From: Pirellulales bacterium
Lineage (GTDB): Bacteria > Planctomycetota > Planctomycetia > Pirellulales > JADZDJ01
Direction: 5' to 3'
Length of the DNA: 45,754 bases
NCBI GenBank assembly: GCA_035499655.1
Contig: DATJYL010000075.1
Span: forward strand, 1-45,754
Position 1 is the stretch's first letter. Each line of letters starts with the position of its first letter. The notes under the pieces were generated by a model that saw only the letters and a list, made by a program, of their open reading frames with translations, had not been told where the DNA came from and did not search any database. Positions 8,431-17,142 of the stretch are shown here, in pieces. Made by a program: the position numbers and the translations under genes.

Positions 8431-8475
8431 AGGTGCCACGGGTAGCAATTGCCCGTGGCACCTTTTATGTTTTTA
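8431..8475 (+). terminator. Rho-independent terminator after permease
   Basis: A perfect 12-bp inverted repeat, AGGTGCCACGGG (8431-8442) and CCCGTGGCACCT (8452-8463), with a 9-nt loop, is followed by a T-rich run (ttttatgttttt). It lies 43 bp after the permease stop and separates the permease from the amt1 promoter. Confidence 0.88.
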
Positions 8476-8561
8476 TAGAGGCAGTTTCCACCGTACACGT
8501 TCTTCCCGGTGGAAGATGCTTAGTTCCCCAAGCGACCGTGCCAAAGGCGAACCTGCCGTGG

Positions 8562-8577
8562 TGGAAGTACAATTGCA
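8562..8577 (+). promoter_or_regulatory. Sigma-54 (-24/-12) promoter of amt1
   Basis: TGGAAGTACAATTGCA keeps the invariant GG (8563-8564) and GC (8575-8576) with exact 10-bp spacing and a full TTGCA -12 element. The -24 flank is weaker (AAGT instead of CACG). The predicted transcript would start near 8588, about 46 nt before the amt1 ATG and its GAGGGAG ribosome-binding site. Confidence 0.62.
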
Positions 8578-8633
8578 AAGAGGAACAAATTATCTCGCGG
8601 AAGTGCTGTTTCAAACCGATTGAGGGAGCTTGC

Positions 8634-10166
8634 ATGTTTCAAAGGCGGACCGTTCCTTTATGCGCCGGGTTGTGTCTAGCTTGGGCGCTCATCAATTCAC
8701 CTGCTGCGCTTGCGCAAGATTCCAAATCGCCCATGCCCAGCGCCGCCGCTTCATCGTTTTCGCCGTTCGTCGTTTGGGCGCTCATGGCAGGTTGCCTGAC
8801 ATTGCTCGTGCCCGGGGGCCTCGCGCTGGTTGCCGGCGGCTTGGGACGACCGAAGAATTCCGCGCATCTGTTCGCCGTGAATTTGATGATTGTGCCGTTG
8901 GCCGGCTGTGCGATTTTTTTGTATGGCTTTGCCCTGGGATGGGGAAACCTAGCGGGCGGACTCGCTCCGCCCGGCTGGTCTGCGGGGTTGGACAGCGACA
9001 TGAATCTGCTCAACCACGGCGTAGGCATCGGTTCCGATCCTAACGCCCCCGACATATCAACCAACGGCCTACTAGGCACGAAAGGTTTTGGACTCGCCGG
9101 ATTGAACTCGCCCGCCGTATTAGCATTTTTCTTTTTGATGGCCGCACTTCTGATTGTCGCCGCCGCGATTCCCACCGGCGCCATGGCCGAACGCTGGGCT
9201 TGGCGAAATTTCGTTTTGTATAGTTTTTGGGTGATCGTGCCGCTGGCGCTATTTGCCAACTGGATGTGGGGTGGCGGCTGGCTGGCCCAAATGGGAAAAA
9301 ATTGGAATTTGGGGCACGGCGCCGTCGATTTCGCCGGTTCTGGAGTGATTCACGCCATGGGAGCTGTCATCGGCTTGGCTGGCACCATTTGCATGGGTCC
9401 GCGGCTGGGAAAATTTGTGAATCGCCGGCCACGCGCCATGCCCGGGCACAGCATTCCTTTCGTCATTATCGGCACGCTCATTTTGCTGTTCGCCTGGTTT
9501 GGAATGACAGCGGGCGCCACGCTGGCGGGAACCGATTTGTCGCTCAGCTCGGTCTTCGTGAACACTGCGCTGGGTGGTTTTGGCGGCGCGGTAGGCGCCA
9601 TGTTTTATCTGATGTTTACTGTGAAAAAGCCCGATCCTACGCTCATGTGCAACGGCTTGGTCTCCGGATTGGTGGCGATCAGTGCAGCCTGTGCCTTTGT
9701 CGAACCGTGGGCGGCGCTGGCCATTGGCGCTATCGGCGGTGTGTTGGTCATTATTAGCGTGCTGTTTTGGGATAAGGTCGGCATCGACGATCCCGTCGGT
9801 GCAATCTCCATGCATGGCGTGGCCGGCCTGTGGGGCGTCATTGCCGTCGGTTTGTTTGCCACTGGAAAATTCGGCGCCGGCTGGAACGGCGTGGCCCGCG
9901 ATGATTACGCCAAGCTACCCGGCGGCGTCGATGGTGTCCGCGGGCTGTTTTACGGCGACGGAGGCCAACTTGTGGCGCAGCTTTTAGAAGCCGGCGTGCT
10001 GCTTGTCTTTGGCTTCATCGCCGCGTATGGATTATTTAAACTCAGCGCGCTGGTCACGCCGCTGCGTGTCAGCCGCGATGCGGAACTCCAGGGACTCGAC
10101 GGCAGCGAAATGGGCACCCTAGCATACCCCGATTTCGCGCTCAAAAGCGGAATTTTAGATGCCTGA
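8634..10166 (+). CDS. amt: Ammonium transporter Amt1, coupled to histidine kinase
   Basis: Amt/Mep/Rh-family ammonium channel, 510 residues. The ATG at 8634 is chosen because a GAGGGAG ribosome site (8622-8628) precedes it and because the longer open frame (from 8433) would start inside the upstream terminator. Residues 1-28 form a signal peptide ending ALAQ, as in other bacterial Amts. The twin pore histidines are H240 (GVIHAMG) and H394 (SMHGVAG), and the conserved Asp is D232. The N-terminal half is divergent: the usual MxxGFxxxEAG-type stretch in the first helices is replaced by LVPGGLALVAGG. The stop codon overlaps the start of the following kinase (TGATG), so translation is probably coupled. 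This Amt has no adjacent PII gene, which suggests a sensory rather than purely transport role (inference). Confidence 0.93.
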   Translation: MFQRRTVPLCAGLCLAWALINSPAALAQDSKSPMPSAAASSFSPFVVWALMAGCLTLLVPGGLALVAGGLGRPKNSAHLFAVNLMIVPLAGCAIFLYGFALGWGNLAGGLAPPGWSAGLDSDMNLLNHGVGIGSDPNAPDISTNGLLGTKGFGLAGLNSPAVLAFFFLMAALLIVAAAIPTGAMAERWAWRNFVLYSFWVIVPLALFANWMWGGGWLAQMGKNWNLGHGAVDFAGSGVIHAMGAVIGLAGTICMGPRLGKFVNRRPRAMPGHSIPFVIIGTLILLFAWFGMTAGATLAGTDLSLSSVFVNTALGGFGGAVGAMFYLMFTVKKPDPTLMCNGLVSGLVAISAACAFVEPWAALAIGAIGGVLVIISVLFWDKVGIDDPVGAISMHGVAGLWGVIAVGLFATGKFGAGWNGVARDDYAKLPGGVDGVRGLFYGDGGQLVAQLLEAGVLLVFGFIAAYGLFKLSALVTPLRVSRDAELQGLDGSEMGTLAYPDFALKSGILDA

Positions 10167-11800
10167 TGTCCACAACCAACCCTGACTCACCGGCCTCCTC
10201 CCACACTGCGGCTCTGCAGAAAGCCCCGTTTTCTTGGAAGCGTTATGCGGCCACGGCGGCGGTCATTGCCAGTTGCGGCCTGCTGGGCTGGCTCAGTTAC
10301 AACGTCGGATTGACGACAACCAACATCGCCATGATTTTCCTGGCGGCGGTGGCGGTCGTAGCGGCACGCTTTGGACGCGGGCCCGCCATTGCCGCGGCGG
10401 TTCTCGGAGTATTGGTTTTCGATTATTTCTTCGTCGTGCCGCTTTTTACTTTTGCCCGCAGCGACACACAGTACATCGTCACGTTGGGAGTGATGTTGGG
10501 CATCGGCATTTTGATTAGCGAGCTTACGGCCCGGCTGCAAGCGCAATTGCGGACCTCGCAACAGCACGAACGCCAAATGGAGGAACTGTTTCTTGCTTCT
10601 CAGCAACAGGAGCGCCGCACCGCGCAACTCTATCGTATGACACGCCAATTAAGCGAGCTGGCCGGGACGGAGTACTTAATTCCCCGGGCTGGCCGCCAAT
10701 TGATCGAGGCATTTGCTGGCGAAGTCGTGTTATCTTTGTCCAAGGCTGACGGCGAATTACAAATTCAATTTGGCGCCGAAACCGCTCTGGCCGGCAATGC
10801 GGCTGACATCTCCGCCGCGCAATGGGTGGCGGAAAACCGCTGCACCGCAGGGCTGGGGACCGATCTGCTTCCCAACGCCATGGCCATTTGGATACCCTTA
10901 ATCGGTTCCCAGCGCCTGATGGGTGTGATGGGAGTTCGGCCCGGCGACGTTCGTCGGTTGTTCGATGTTGAAGAGCGCCGCATGTTGGAAACCTGCGCCA
11001 GCCTGATCGCCTTGGCCATTGAGCGCGATCAATCTCGCCTGGAAGTTCAACAGGCTCAATTGCGTGTCCAGGCGGAGGAGTTTCGCAATGCGCTGCTCAG
11101 TTCGGTCTCGCACGATTTGCGCACGCCGTTGGCGATGATTGCCGTCACCGCCGCCAGCTTGCTGGACAATTCGACCGACCCTAATTCCGCTGGCAGCCGC
11201 GAAATGCTGCAAACCATGGTCGATGAATCGCATCGCTTGTCGCGACAGGTCGATAATCTGTTGGAAATGGCCCGCCTGAATTCAGGTACACTCGTGCTCA
11301 ATTGCGAGTGGCAAGTGCTGGAAGAACTGGTGGGGGTGGTCCTGGCCCGCATGCGCGGAGAACTTCAGAAGCATACCGTACAGGTGAATATTGCCCGTGA
11401 TTTCCCCCTGCTTTGGGTCGCTGCCGAACTCATCGAGCAAGTTCTCGTCAATTTGCTGGAAAATGCTGCACGCTACACGCCGCCAGGCACACGCATCGAA
11501 ATCACTGCCCATCGCCAAGGCGATGTCGCCGAAATCTGCGTGGCAGACAACGGGCCAGGCCTGTCACCCGGTAGTGAAACCAAAATATTCAATAAATTTT
11601 ATCGCGGCTCGCGAATTGTGGCTGACGGCCAGCGCGGCATCGGCTTAGGCTTACCCATCTGCCAAGGTATCGTGCATGCCCACTCGGGGAAAATCCGCAC
11701 CGCCAATCGGACGGCCGGCGGCGCCGAATTTATTATTACGCTGCCCTGCCCACCGCGGAGCCCGCAAGCTAATCTAATGGTAGAGGAATCACTCGCCTGA
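10166..11800 (+). CDS. KdpD-like sensor histidine kinase lacking the KdpD N-terminal domains
   Basis: A 544-residue sensor kinase matching only the C-terminal half of KdpD. Residues about 28-120 form the DUF4118 four-helix membrane domain (NVGLTTTNIAMIFLAAV, then FDYFFVVPLFTFA). A predicted coiled coil follows at about 120-165 and a GAF-like domain at about 165-290. The dimerisation/phosphoacceptor motif is SVSHDLRTPL with H316, followed by the ATPase motifs NLLENAARYTPPGT, DNGPGL and GIGLGLPI. The KdpD ATP-binding and universal-stress-type sensor domains are absent, and no kdpFABC genes are nearby. The ATG shares its A with the amt1 stop codon. Its input is therefore likely to come from Amt1 or from the membrane domain itself (inference). 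The partner regulator is 38 bp downstream. Confidence 0.92.
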   Translation: MSTTNPDSPASSHTAALQKAPFSWKRYAATAAVIASCGLLGWLSYNVGLTTTNIAMIFLAAVAVVAARFGRGPAIAAAVLGVLVFDYFFVVPLFTFARSDTQYIVTLGVMLGIGILISELTARLQAQLRTSQQHERQMEELFLASQQQERRTAQLYRMTRQLSELAGTEYLIPRAGRQLIEAFAGEVVLSLSKADGELQIQFGAETALAGNAADISAAQWVAENRCTAGLGTDLLPNAMAIWIPLIGSQRLMGVMGVRPGDVRRLFDVEERRMLETCASLIALAIERDQSRLEVQQAQLRVQAEEFRNALLSSVSHDLRTPLAMIAVTAASLLDNSTDPNSAGSREMLQTMVDESHRLSRQVDNLLEMARLNSGTLVLNCEWQVLEELVGVVLARMRGELQKHTVQVNIARDFPLLWVAAELIEQVLVNLLENAARYTPPGTRIEITAHRQGDVAEICVADNGPGLSPGSETKIFNKFYRGSRIVADGQRGIGLGLPICQGIVHAHSGKIRTANRTAGGAEFIITLPCPPRSPQANLMVEESLA

Positions 11801-11838
11801 ACGCGCTCAAATCAAACTTTTCAACACTCGCGAATTCC

Positions 11839-12546
11839 ATGTCCGCCAGCATTTCCTCGCCGCCGCTGGTCCTGTTGGTGGAAGACGAAGCGCCCATGCG
11901 GAAATTTCTACGGGCGTTTCTGTCCGGCGCCGGTTATCGCATTGAGGAAGCCAGTGCGGGCGAGCAAGCGCTGTCAGTGGCTGCGCAAAATCCGCCCGAC
12001 GTCGTGATATTGGATCTCGGTCTCCCAGACATGGATGGCCAGGAAGTGCTTCGCAAACTGCGCGATTGGCTCAAATCCCCGATTATCGTCCTGTCGGTCC
12101 GCAATCAGGATGCGCAAAAAATCATGGCATTGGACCACGGCGCTGACGATTACCTGCAAAAGCCGTTCAGTACCGGCGAATTGCTCGCCCGCATTCGCGT
12201 GGCCTTGCGTCATAACGCCTACGTACAAAACGGCAACGAGACGCCAATCTTCGAATCGGGTGATTTGAAGGTTGATCTGTCCGCCCGCCGCGTTGTTCTC
12301 AGCGGCGCTGAAGTGCATCTCACGCGCATGGAATACAATCTGCTCACCACGCTGGTGCGTCACGCCGGAAAAGTGCTGACGCATCAATTTCTGCTGGCGG
12401 AAGTCTGGGGGCCATCGCAGGCTGAAAACACGCAACATTTGCGCGTGTTCATGGCCAGTTTGCGTCGCAAGATCGAAGCCGATCCTGCCCAACCGCATTA
12501 CTTGCTTACGGAGCAAGGCGTCGGATACCGGCTGGCGAGCGAATGA
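11839..12546 (+). CDS. KdpE-like OmpR-family response regulator
   Basis: A 235-residue two-component regulator. The receiver domain spans residues about 9-125, with acidic pocket VEDE (residues 14-17), phosphoacceptor D59 in VVILDLGLPDMDG, and the conserved Lys in DYLQKPF. The DNA-binding domain is a winged helix of the OmpR/PhoB type at about 137-235, with the typical recognition segment HLRVFMASLRRKIEADP and wing YLLTEQGVGYRL. Its overall sequence is closest in style to KdpE. It lies 38 bp after the kinase and is presumably cotranscribed with amt1 and the kinase. As an OmpR-type protein it is not a sigma-54 activator, so it does not explain the upstream sigma-54 promoters. Its targets are unknown. 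Confidence 0.93.
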   Translation: MSASISSPPLVLLVEDEAPMRKFLRAFLSGAGYRIEEASAGEQALSVAAQNPPDVVILDLGLPDMDGQEVLRKLRDWLKSPIIVLSVRNQDAQKIMALDHGADDYLQKPFSTGELLARIRVALRHNAYVQNGNETPIFESGDLKVDLSARRVVLSGAEVHLTRMEYNLLTTLVRHAGKVLTHQFLLAEVWGPSQAENTQHLRVFMASLRRKIEADPAQPHYLLTEQGVGYRLASE

Positions 12547-12647
12547 GTCAGGCCGATTGGCCGCCAGCGAAGGAACTTGAGATAGACGATCCTAAATCGT
12601 TGCGGTGAAATATCTAAGTTATCTTTGCCCAGCTACCAGAGCGTTGA

Positions 12648-14300
12648 ATGGCTCGCGACCGTCATCTTCGACATCCTCCTGTTGCCGTGGCGCCAACGTC
12701 ACGGTTGCCAGTTTCTTCGCACAGCGTAATTATCGGCGTTGGTATAGTCATCGTGTGTTATGCAGTGTCGGTTTTGGTCGGCTGGCCGCAGCACGCCACG
12801 ACCTTAATCGTCAACGAAATGCACGCCGCTGCGGCATCAGCAGCGCAGCCCGATGCTAAAATCAATGTCGCGGGAACCAAGGCTGCGGCCCACGATCAAC
12901 AAGCGGAACTCACACCGCCACCGCTTTACACGGTCCTCCCCTTCGTGCTCATGTTGGCGGCCATTGCCATCCTCCCGCTTTTGCGCGGAGCCAAACATTG
13001 GTGGGAAAGCAATCTCCACCGCTTTTACGTGGCCGGCGGTTTGGCCGCCCTTACCGTGTTGTATTACGCGCTGGCACATCAATATCCCATCATCGGCCAC
13101 TTTCCCGCTCAGCACGTGGCGCCTTTTGTCCCCGACGAATCATTCCACATAGGCACCGTCAGCAATCTGCTAGCCAATGCGATATTGAACGAATACGTCC
13201 CGTTCATGGTCCTGTTGACAAGTCTGTACACTATCAGCGGCGGCATTCGCATCGAGGGCGATCTGCCAGCTCACCCATTCACCAATACGGTCTTTTTGGC
13301 GATCGGGGCACTGTTGGCCAGTTTCATCGGCACCACGGGCGCGGCAATGGTCCTTATCCGCCCGTTACTGGAAACAAATCGAGAGCGCAAGCATGTCACG
13401 CACACCGTGGTGCTGTTCACGTTCATCGTTTGCAACTGCGGGGGTTGTTTGTTGCCCCTGGGCGATCCACCCCTGTTCCTCGGATACTTGCAAGGCGTGC
13501 CGTTTTTGTGGACCCTCACGCTGTGGAAAGAGTGGCTCTTCATCAATGGGTGCCTCTTGGCCATCTATTGGGCCTGGGACAGTTACTATTTTTATCCGCA
13601 CGAGGATGCGCGCGACATCGCTCGTGATGAATCCCGAGTGCATCGCTTTCGTTTTGCAGGCTGGCAATTGAATGGGCTGTTGCTGTTGGGTGTCATCCTA
13701 GCGGTGGCCTTTCTCGATCCCAGCAAAGCCCTTCCCGGCACCGATTGGCATCCCTGGCTCTACTTGCGCGAAGTGGTTCAGCTAGGGCTGCTGACGCTGT
13801 CATTGCTGCTGGGTTCGGCCCACACCCGCAAAATGAACGATTTCAATTTCGCAGCCATTATCGAAGTCGCGGTGCTCTTTTTCGGCATTTTCATTTGCAT
13901 GCAGCCGGCGCTGCAAATTTTGAACGCCCGCGGAGTTGAGCTCGGTTTGAATAATCCCTACAAATTCTTTTGGGGCACCGGAACGCTTTCGTCGTTCCTC
14001 GACAATGCGCCCACGTATTTGGTGTTTTTCCAAACCGCAAACGCCATGACCACCGCTCCCGGCCACGGCATTTTAGCACTGCAAAGCGGGCAATTCATCC
14101 GTGAAGATCTGTTGGCCGCCATCAGTCTGGGCGCGGTGTTTATGGGCTCGATGACCTACATCGGCAACGGCCCCAATTTCATGGTCAAATCGATCGCCGA
14201 ATCCTGGGGCGTGCGAATGCCTAGCTTTTTCGGCTACATGGTCTACAGTTGTGCCATCCTGCTGCCGTTGCTAGTGCTGTTAAACGTGTTTTTCTTATAA
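12648..14300 (+). CDS. Sodium:proton antiporter-like carrier (IT superfamily, NhaD/ArsB type)
   Basis: A 550-residue polytopic membrane protein of the ion-transporter superfamily. A first hydrophobic helix at about 26-46 is followed by an Ala-rich external stretch and then roughly a dozen helices. Family-like re-entrant segments are visible: ANAILNEYVPFMVLLTSLYT, GTTGAAMVLIRPLL, NCGGCLLPLGDPPLFLG, TGTLSSFLDNAPTYL and YIGNGPNFMVKSIAE. These repeated NxP/GTT-like loops bind the coupling ion in this superfamily. It follows the response regulator by 101 bp in the same direction, so it may belong to the amt1 transcript or be a target of that regulator. The exchanged ions cannot be read from sequence; Na+/H+ is the usual annotation, and an organic-acid or NH4+-related role remains possible. 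Confidence 0.82.
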   Translation: MARDRHLRHPPVAVAPTSRLPVSSHSVIIGVGIVIVCYAVSVLVGWPQHATTLIVNEMHAAAASAAQPDAKINVAGTKAAAHDQQAELTPPPLYTVLPFVLMLAAIAILPLLRGAKHWWESNLHRFYVAGGLAALTVLYYALAHQYPIIGHFPAQHVAPFVPDESFHIGTVSNLLANAILNEYVPFMVLLTSLYTISGGIRIEGDLPAHPFTNTVFLAIGALLASFIGTTGAAMVLIRPLLETNRERKHVTHTVVLFTFIVCNCGGCLLPLGDPPLFLGYLQGVPFLWTLTLWKEWLFINGCLLAIYWAWDSYYFYPHEDARDIARDESRVHRFRFAGWQLNGLLLLGVILAVAFLDPSKALPGTDWHPWLYLREVVQLGLLTLSLLLGSAHTRKMNDFNFAAIIEVAVLFFGIFICMQPALQILNARGVELGLNNPYKFFWGTGTLSSFLDNAPTYLVFFQTANAMTTAPGHGILALQSGQFIREDLLAAISLGAVFMGSMTYIGNGPNFMVKSIAESWGVRMPSFFGYMVYSCAILLPLLVLLNVFFL

Positions 14301-14753
14301 AATAGAAATCTCGAATCAGACTCGTCCGCTGGCCGATTCGCCGACAACGATGTCTTCGGCCGCACTTTTCCAACGGGCTTGGGCTCGCTTCCTACTTCCA
14401 ACATTCTCCTCCCTACTTCATACATCCATTTCAGTCCGTGCGAAGATTTCATAAACTCACTTCGCGATCGCATAAATACTCTATAAATTTGCCAATCTTT
14501 CCGGCAATCACCGCTTCGCAGCGTAGCATTTCTGTTTTTCATGCCGCGCACTCGCGCATGCAATTTTTTTATCGCTGCGCATTCCTAAGCTAGCGGTCAG
14601 CAAGCAGTTGCAAGCGTTCGTTATGAATTGTTTGTGCAGCGCTGCGCTCTGGTACAGCGATTGCAAATCGGCACGCAGCCTTTGATAGGTCGACGCCCAT
14701 TAATCGCATTGTGGTGTGCGCTGCGCACGGACTTTTTATCCGAGGAGAATGTC
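14301..14753. other. Intergenic region upstream of amt2
   Basis: The 453 bp between the antiporter and amt2 contain no convincing gene. A loose pyrimidine-rich repeat with cctacttc-like units lies at about 14388-14430. A GC-rich near-palindrome (tgccgcgcactcgcgcatgca, about 14542-14562) lies about 90 bp upstream of the sigma-54 promoter, where an activator site would be expected, but it was not matched to a known operator. The sigma-54 promoter is at 14650-14665. Confidence 0.5.
14650..14665 (+). promoter_or_regulatory. Sigma-54 (-24/-12) promoter of amt2
   Basis: TGGTACAGCGATTGCA matches TGGCACG-N4-TTGCA with only two deviations in the -24 flank. The GG (14651-14652) and GC (14663-14664) are spaced by exactly 10 bp. 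Transcription would start near 14676, about 78 nt before the ATG at 14754. This excludes the longer open frame that begins at 14628. Confidence 0.75.
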
Positions 14754-16490
14754 ATGTCGAACAGGCGGAAACAGCATTTGTTAGGAGAACGGCGGATGAC
14801 TTACGCGGAAAAATTTTTCCGCTTTCGTCAACGTTTGAAAGATCCCGAGTGGCGGCGTTACGGCAAGCTGCTGTTTGCCGGCAAGTTTCTGGGCATCGCG
14901 ATGGTGTTTGCAGCGATGATCGGCGTTCCCACGCTAGTGCGGGAACTTCCCAAAATGATTTGCGGCACGGCCCAGGCGCAAGATGCAAAACCCGCAGATC
15001 AATCGGCCGCACCCGCGGCTGCTGCCGCCGCGCCGGCTACTCCGCCCGATCCGTTTGAACAACCCATCGCCAAGGCGAAAGACGTTGTTGACCCGGTCAA
15101 CACCGCTTGGACTCTTGTGGCTGCGTATCTGGTGTTCGGCATGCAAGTGGGCTTCACCATGTTGGAAGCCGGTTTTTGTCGCTCACGTGAAACCGTCAAC
15201 GTGCTCATGGAGTGCGTCGTCGACACTTGCTTGTGCGGCTGCTTGTTCTATGCGTTCGGTTACGCTTTCATGTTCGGCCACGGTTGCGGCTTCATCGGCT
15301 GGGGTGATGCCGACGGCCATCCGTGGTGGTTCTTGCAAAACGGACCAGTCACGTATGAAGGAACCGGCGTGGCGTTTTTAGCCCACTGGATTTTCCAATT
15401 CGCATTTGCCGACACCTGCTCCACGATTACCTCCGGGGCCATGATCGGCCGCACTGGTTTCGTGGGCGATTTGCTTTACAGCGTCGGCGTCTCTGGCTTC
15501 ATTTATCCGATCATTGGCCACTGGGCTTGGGGACCGGATGGTTTCTTGGCCACAATGGGCACGCCCGATCCCAGCGGTAAATGGATTTTCCTGCCCGATT
15601 TCGGCATGAATTTCCACGATTTTGCCGGTTCAACGGTGGTACATACCATCGGCGGGTTCATCGCCTTGGCAGGCTCCATCGTGCTGGGTCCGCGGTTGGG
15701 TCGAAAATTCAAACGTGATGGCGGCGGTCCGATGCTGCCTCACGATTTAACGGTCGCCGTAGCGGGCGGTTTGATTCTGTGGTTCGGCTGGTACGGATTT
15801 AATCCCGGAAGCACGCTGTCAGCGATGGATTTTGAAGGCATCGGCCGAGTCTCAGCCAATACCACACTGGCCGCTTGTGCAGCCGGTTTGGGGGCCATGC
15901 TTACCGCCTATATTCCCAGCAAAAAATGGGATGTTAGCTTTACGACAAACGGCTTCCTGGCTGGTTTGGTCGCCATTACTTGTCCGTGCTACTGGGTCAG
16001 CCCGACGGGCGCGGTCATTTTGGGATTCATTGCCGGCATCCTGGTGGTGCTAGGCGTCGAACTGCTCGAATGGCTGCGAATTGACGATCCCATCGGAGCG
16101 GTTCCGGTGCACGGGTTCTGCGGCATTTGGGGCACCTGGTCGCTTGGGTTGTTCGCTTGCGGACAATACTCGGCCGGAGGCAGCGGGCCATTCCCTCCCG
16201 ACGTTTCCGATCCCGCTTCGCACCTTACCGGTTTATTTTATGGCGGCGGTTGGAAAGTGTTTGAAGCCCAGGTCATTGGCAACGGAATCATTACGCTGGC
16301 CACATTTGGCGTGGCAATGATTTTGATGCTGGTCGTCAATGCCACGGGAACGTTGCGGATTTCCAAAGAAGGCGAATTGTACGGACTCGACTTGCACGAG
16401 CACGGTATTTCCGCCTATCCGGAATATGTGCTTTCGAATTGGGCAGCCCCCGGCGGAATGGCCCCAGAAAGCGTGAATAAGCTTTCTTGA
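14754..16490 (+). CDS. amt: Ammonium transporter Amt2
   Basis: Amt-family ammonium channel of 578 residues, larger than typical AmtB (about 400-430). The ATG at 14754 follows a clear GAGGAG ribosome site (14742-14747), and the sigma-54 promoter lies between it and the longer alternative start. The extra length is an N-terminal part: a basic cytoplasmic stretch (1-40), one hydrophobic helix (about 43-62), and an Ala/Pro-rich linker (about 75-105) before the Amt core. The core has MLEAGFCRSRETVNVLM, pore His297 (TVVHTIGG) and His453 (PVHGFCG), and the usual end LHEHGISAYPEYV. The PII gene follows 228 bp downstream, which is the classical amtB-glnK pairing. It is therefore the likely PII-gated transporter, in contrast to Amt1. 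Confidence 0.95.
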   Translation: MSNRRKQHLLGERRMTYAEKFFRFRQRLKDPEWRRYGKLLFAGKFLGIAMVFAAMIGVPTLVRELPKMICGTAQAQDAKPADQSAAPAAAAAAPATPPDPFEQPIAKAKDVVDPVNTAWTLVAAYLVFGMQVGFTMLEAGFCRSRETVNVLMECVVDTCLCGCLFYAFGYAFMFGHGCGFIGWGDADGHPWWFLQNGPVTYEGTGVAFLAHWIFQFAFADTCSTITSGAMIGRTGFVGDLLYSVGVSGFIYPIIGHWAWGPDGFLATMGTPDPSGKWIFLPDFGMNFHDFAGSTVVHTIGGFIALAGSIVLGPRLGRKFKRDGGGPMLPHDLTVAVAGGLILWFGWYGFNPGSTLSAMDFEGIGRVSANTTLAACAAGLGAMLTAYIPSKKWDVSFTTNGFLAGLVAITCPCYWVSPTGAVILGFIAGILVVLGVELLEWLRIDDPIGAVPVHGFCGIWGTWSLGLFACGQYSAGGSGPFPPDVSDPASHLTGLFYGGGWKVFEAQVIGNGIITLATFGVAMILMLVVNATGTLRISKEGELYGLDLHEHGISAYPEYVLSNWAAPGGMAPESVNKLS

Positions 16491-16506
16491 TGTTGCATTG
16501 AACGCA

Positions 16507-16550
16507 GTCCGGCCGGTTCCTCAATGTGCAGTTGGGGAACACGGCCGGAC
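16507..16550 (+). terminator. Strong hairpin after amt2 (terminator or attenuator)
   Basis: The left arm GTCCGGCCGGTTCC (16507-16520) pairs with GGAAC (16536-16540) plus CGGCCGGAC (16542-16550), with a single bulged A, starting 16 bp after the amt2 stop. No clear T-run follows, so it may be an RNA-processing or partial-termination element between amt2 and the PII gene. Confidence 0.6.
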
Positions 16551-16610
16551 GGCTTGAATAGATTTCCGAATCGCGGTTTTACATGCCGCAGATTGCATCA
16601 CCAACAAGTC

Positions 16611-16654
16611 GGCGTCTCGCTCCGGCGGTGTGGCGCCGTGCGGAGCGAGATGCC
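16611..16654 (+). promoter_or_regulatory. Hairpin in the leader of the PII gene
   Basis: A 14-bp stem (16611-16624 with 16641-16654, one G:T pair; core TCTCGCTCCG/CGGAGCGAGA) encloses a 16-nt loop that can itself pair weakly. It ends 64 bp before the PII start. With the hairpin at 16507-16550 it makes two tandem stable structures in the amt2-PII interval. The function is unknown; differential expression of the two genes is possible. Confidence 0.5.
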
Positions 16655-16703
16655 GCAACCGGCAAATCGATATCCTTCATCCTTCTCAAACGACAGTTTC
16701 TGA

Positions 16704-17057
<354 letters not shown>

Positions 17058-17142
17058 ACCGCTGCCGGTGCTATTGAACGTACTGTTTTGCAGTGCGACG
17101 TCCCGCACCGTGAATTTTGTAGTGCGATCGAGCTGCGAACGA

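Noticed and set aside
8433-8633. Extended N-terminus of amt1 from 8433
   Set aside because: It would begin inside the upstream terminator hairpin and run across the predicted sigma-54 promoter. The ATG at 8634 has a ribosome site and a signal peptide.
10166-12546. Assignment as the genuine KdpDE potassium-sensing pair
   Set aside because: The KdpD N-terminal sensor domains and kdpFABC are missing and the pair is coupled to amt. Only the family resemblance is kept.
14628-14753. Extended N-terminus of amt2 from 14628
   Set aside because: The sigma-54 promoter at 14650-14665 lies inside it, and GAGGAG precedes the ATG at 14754.
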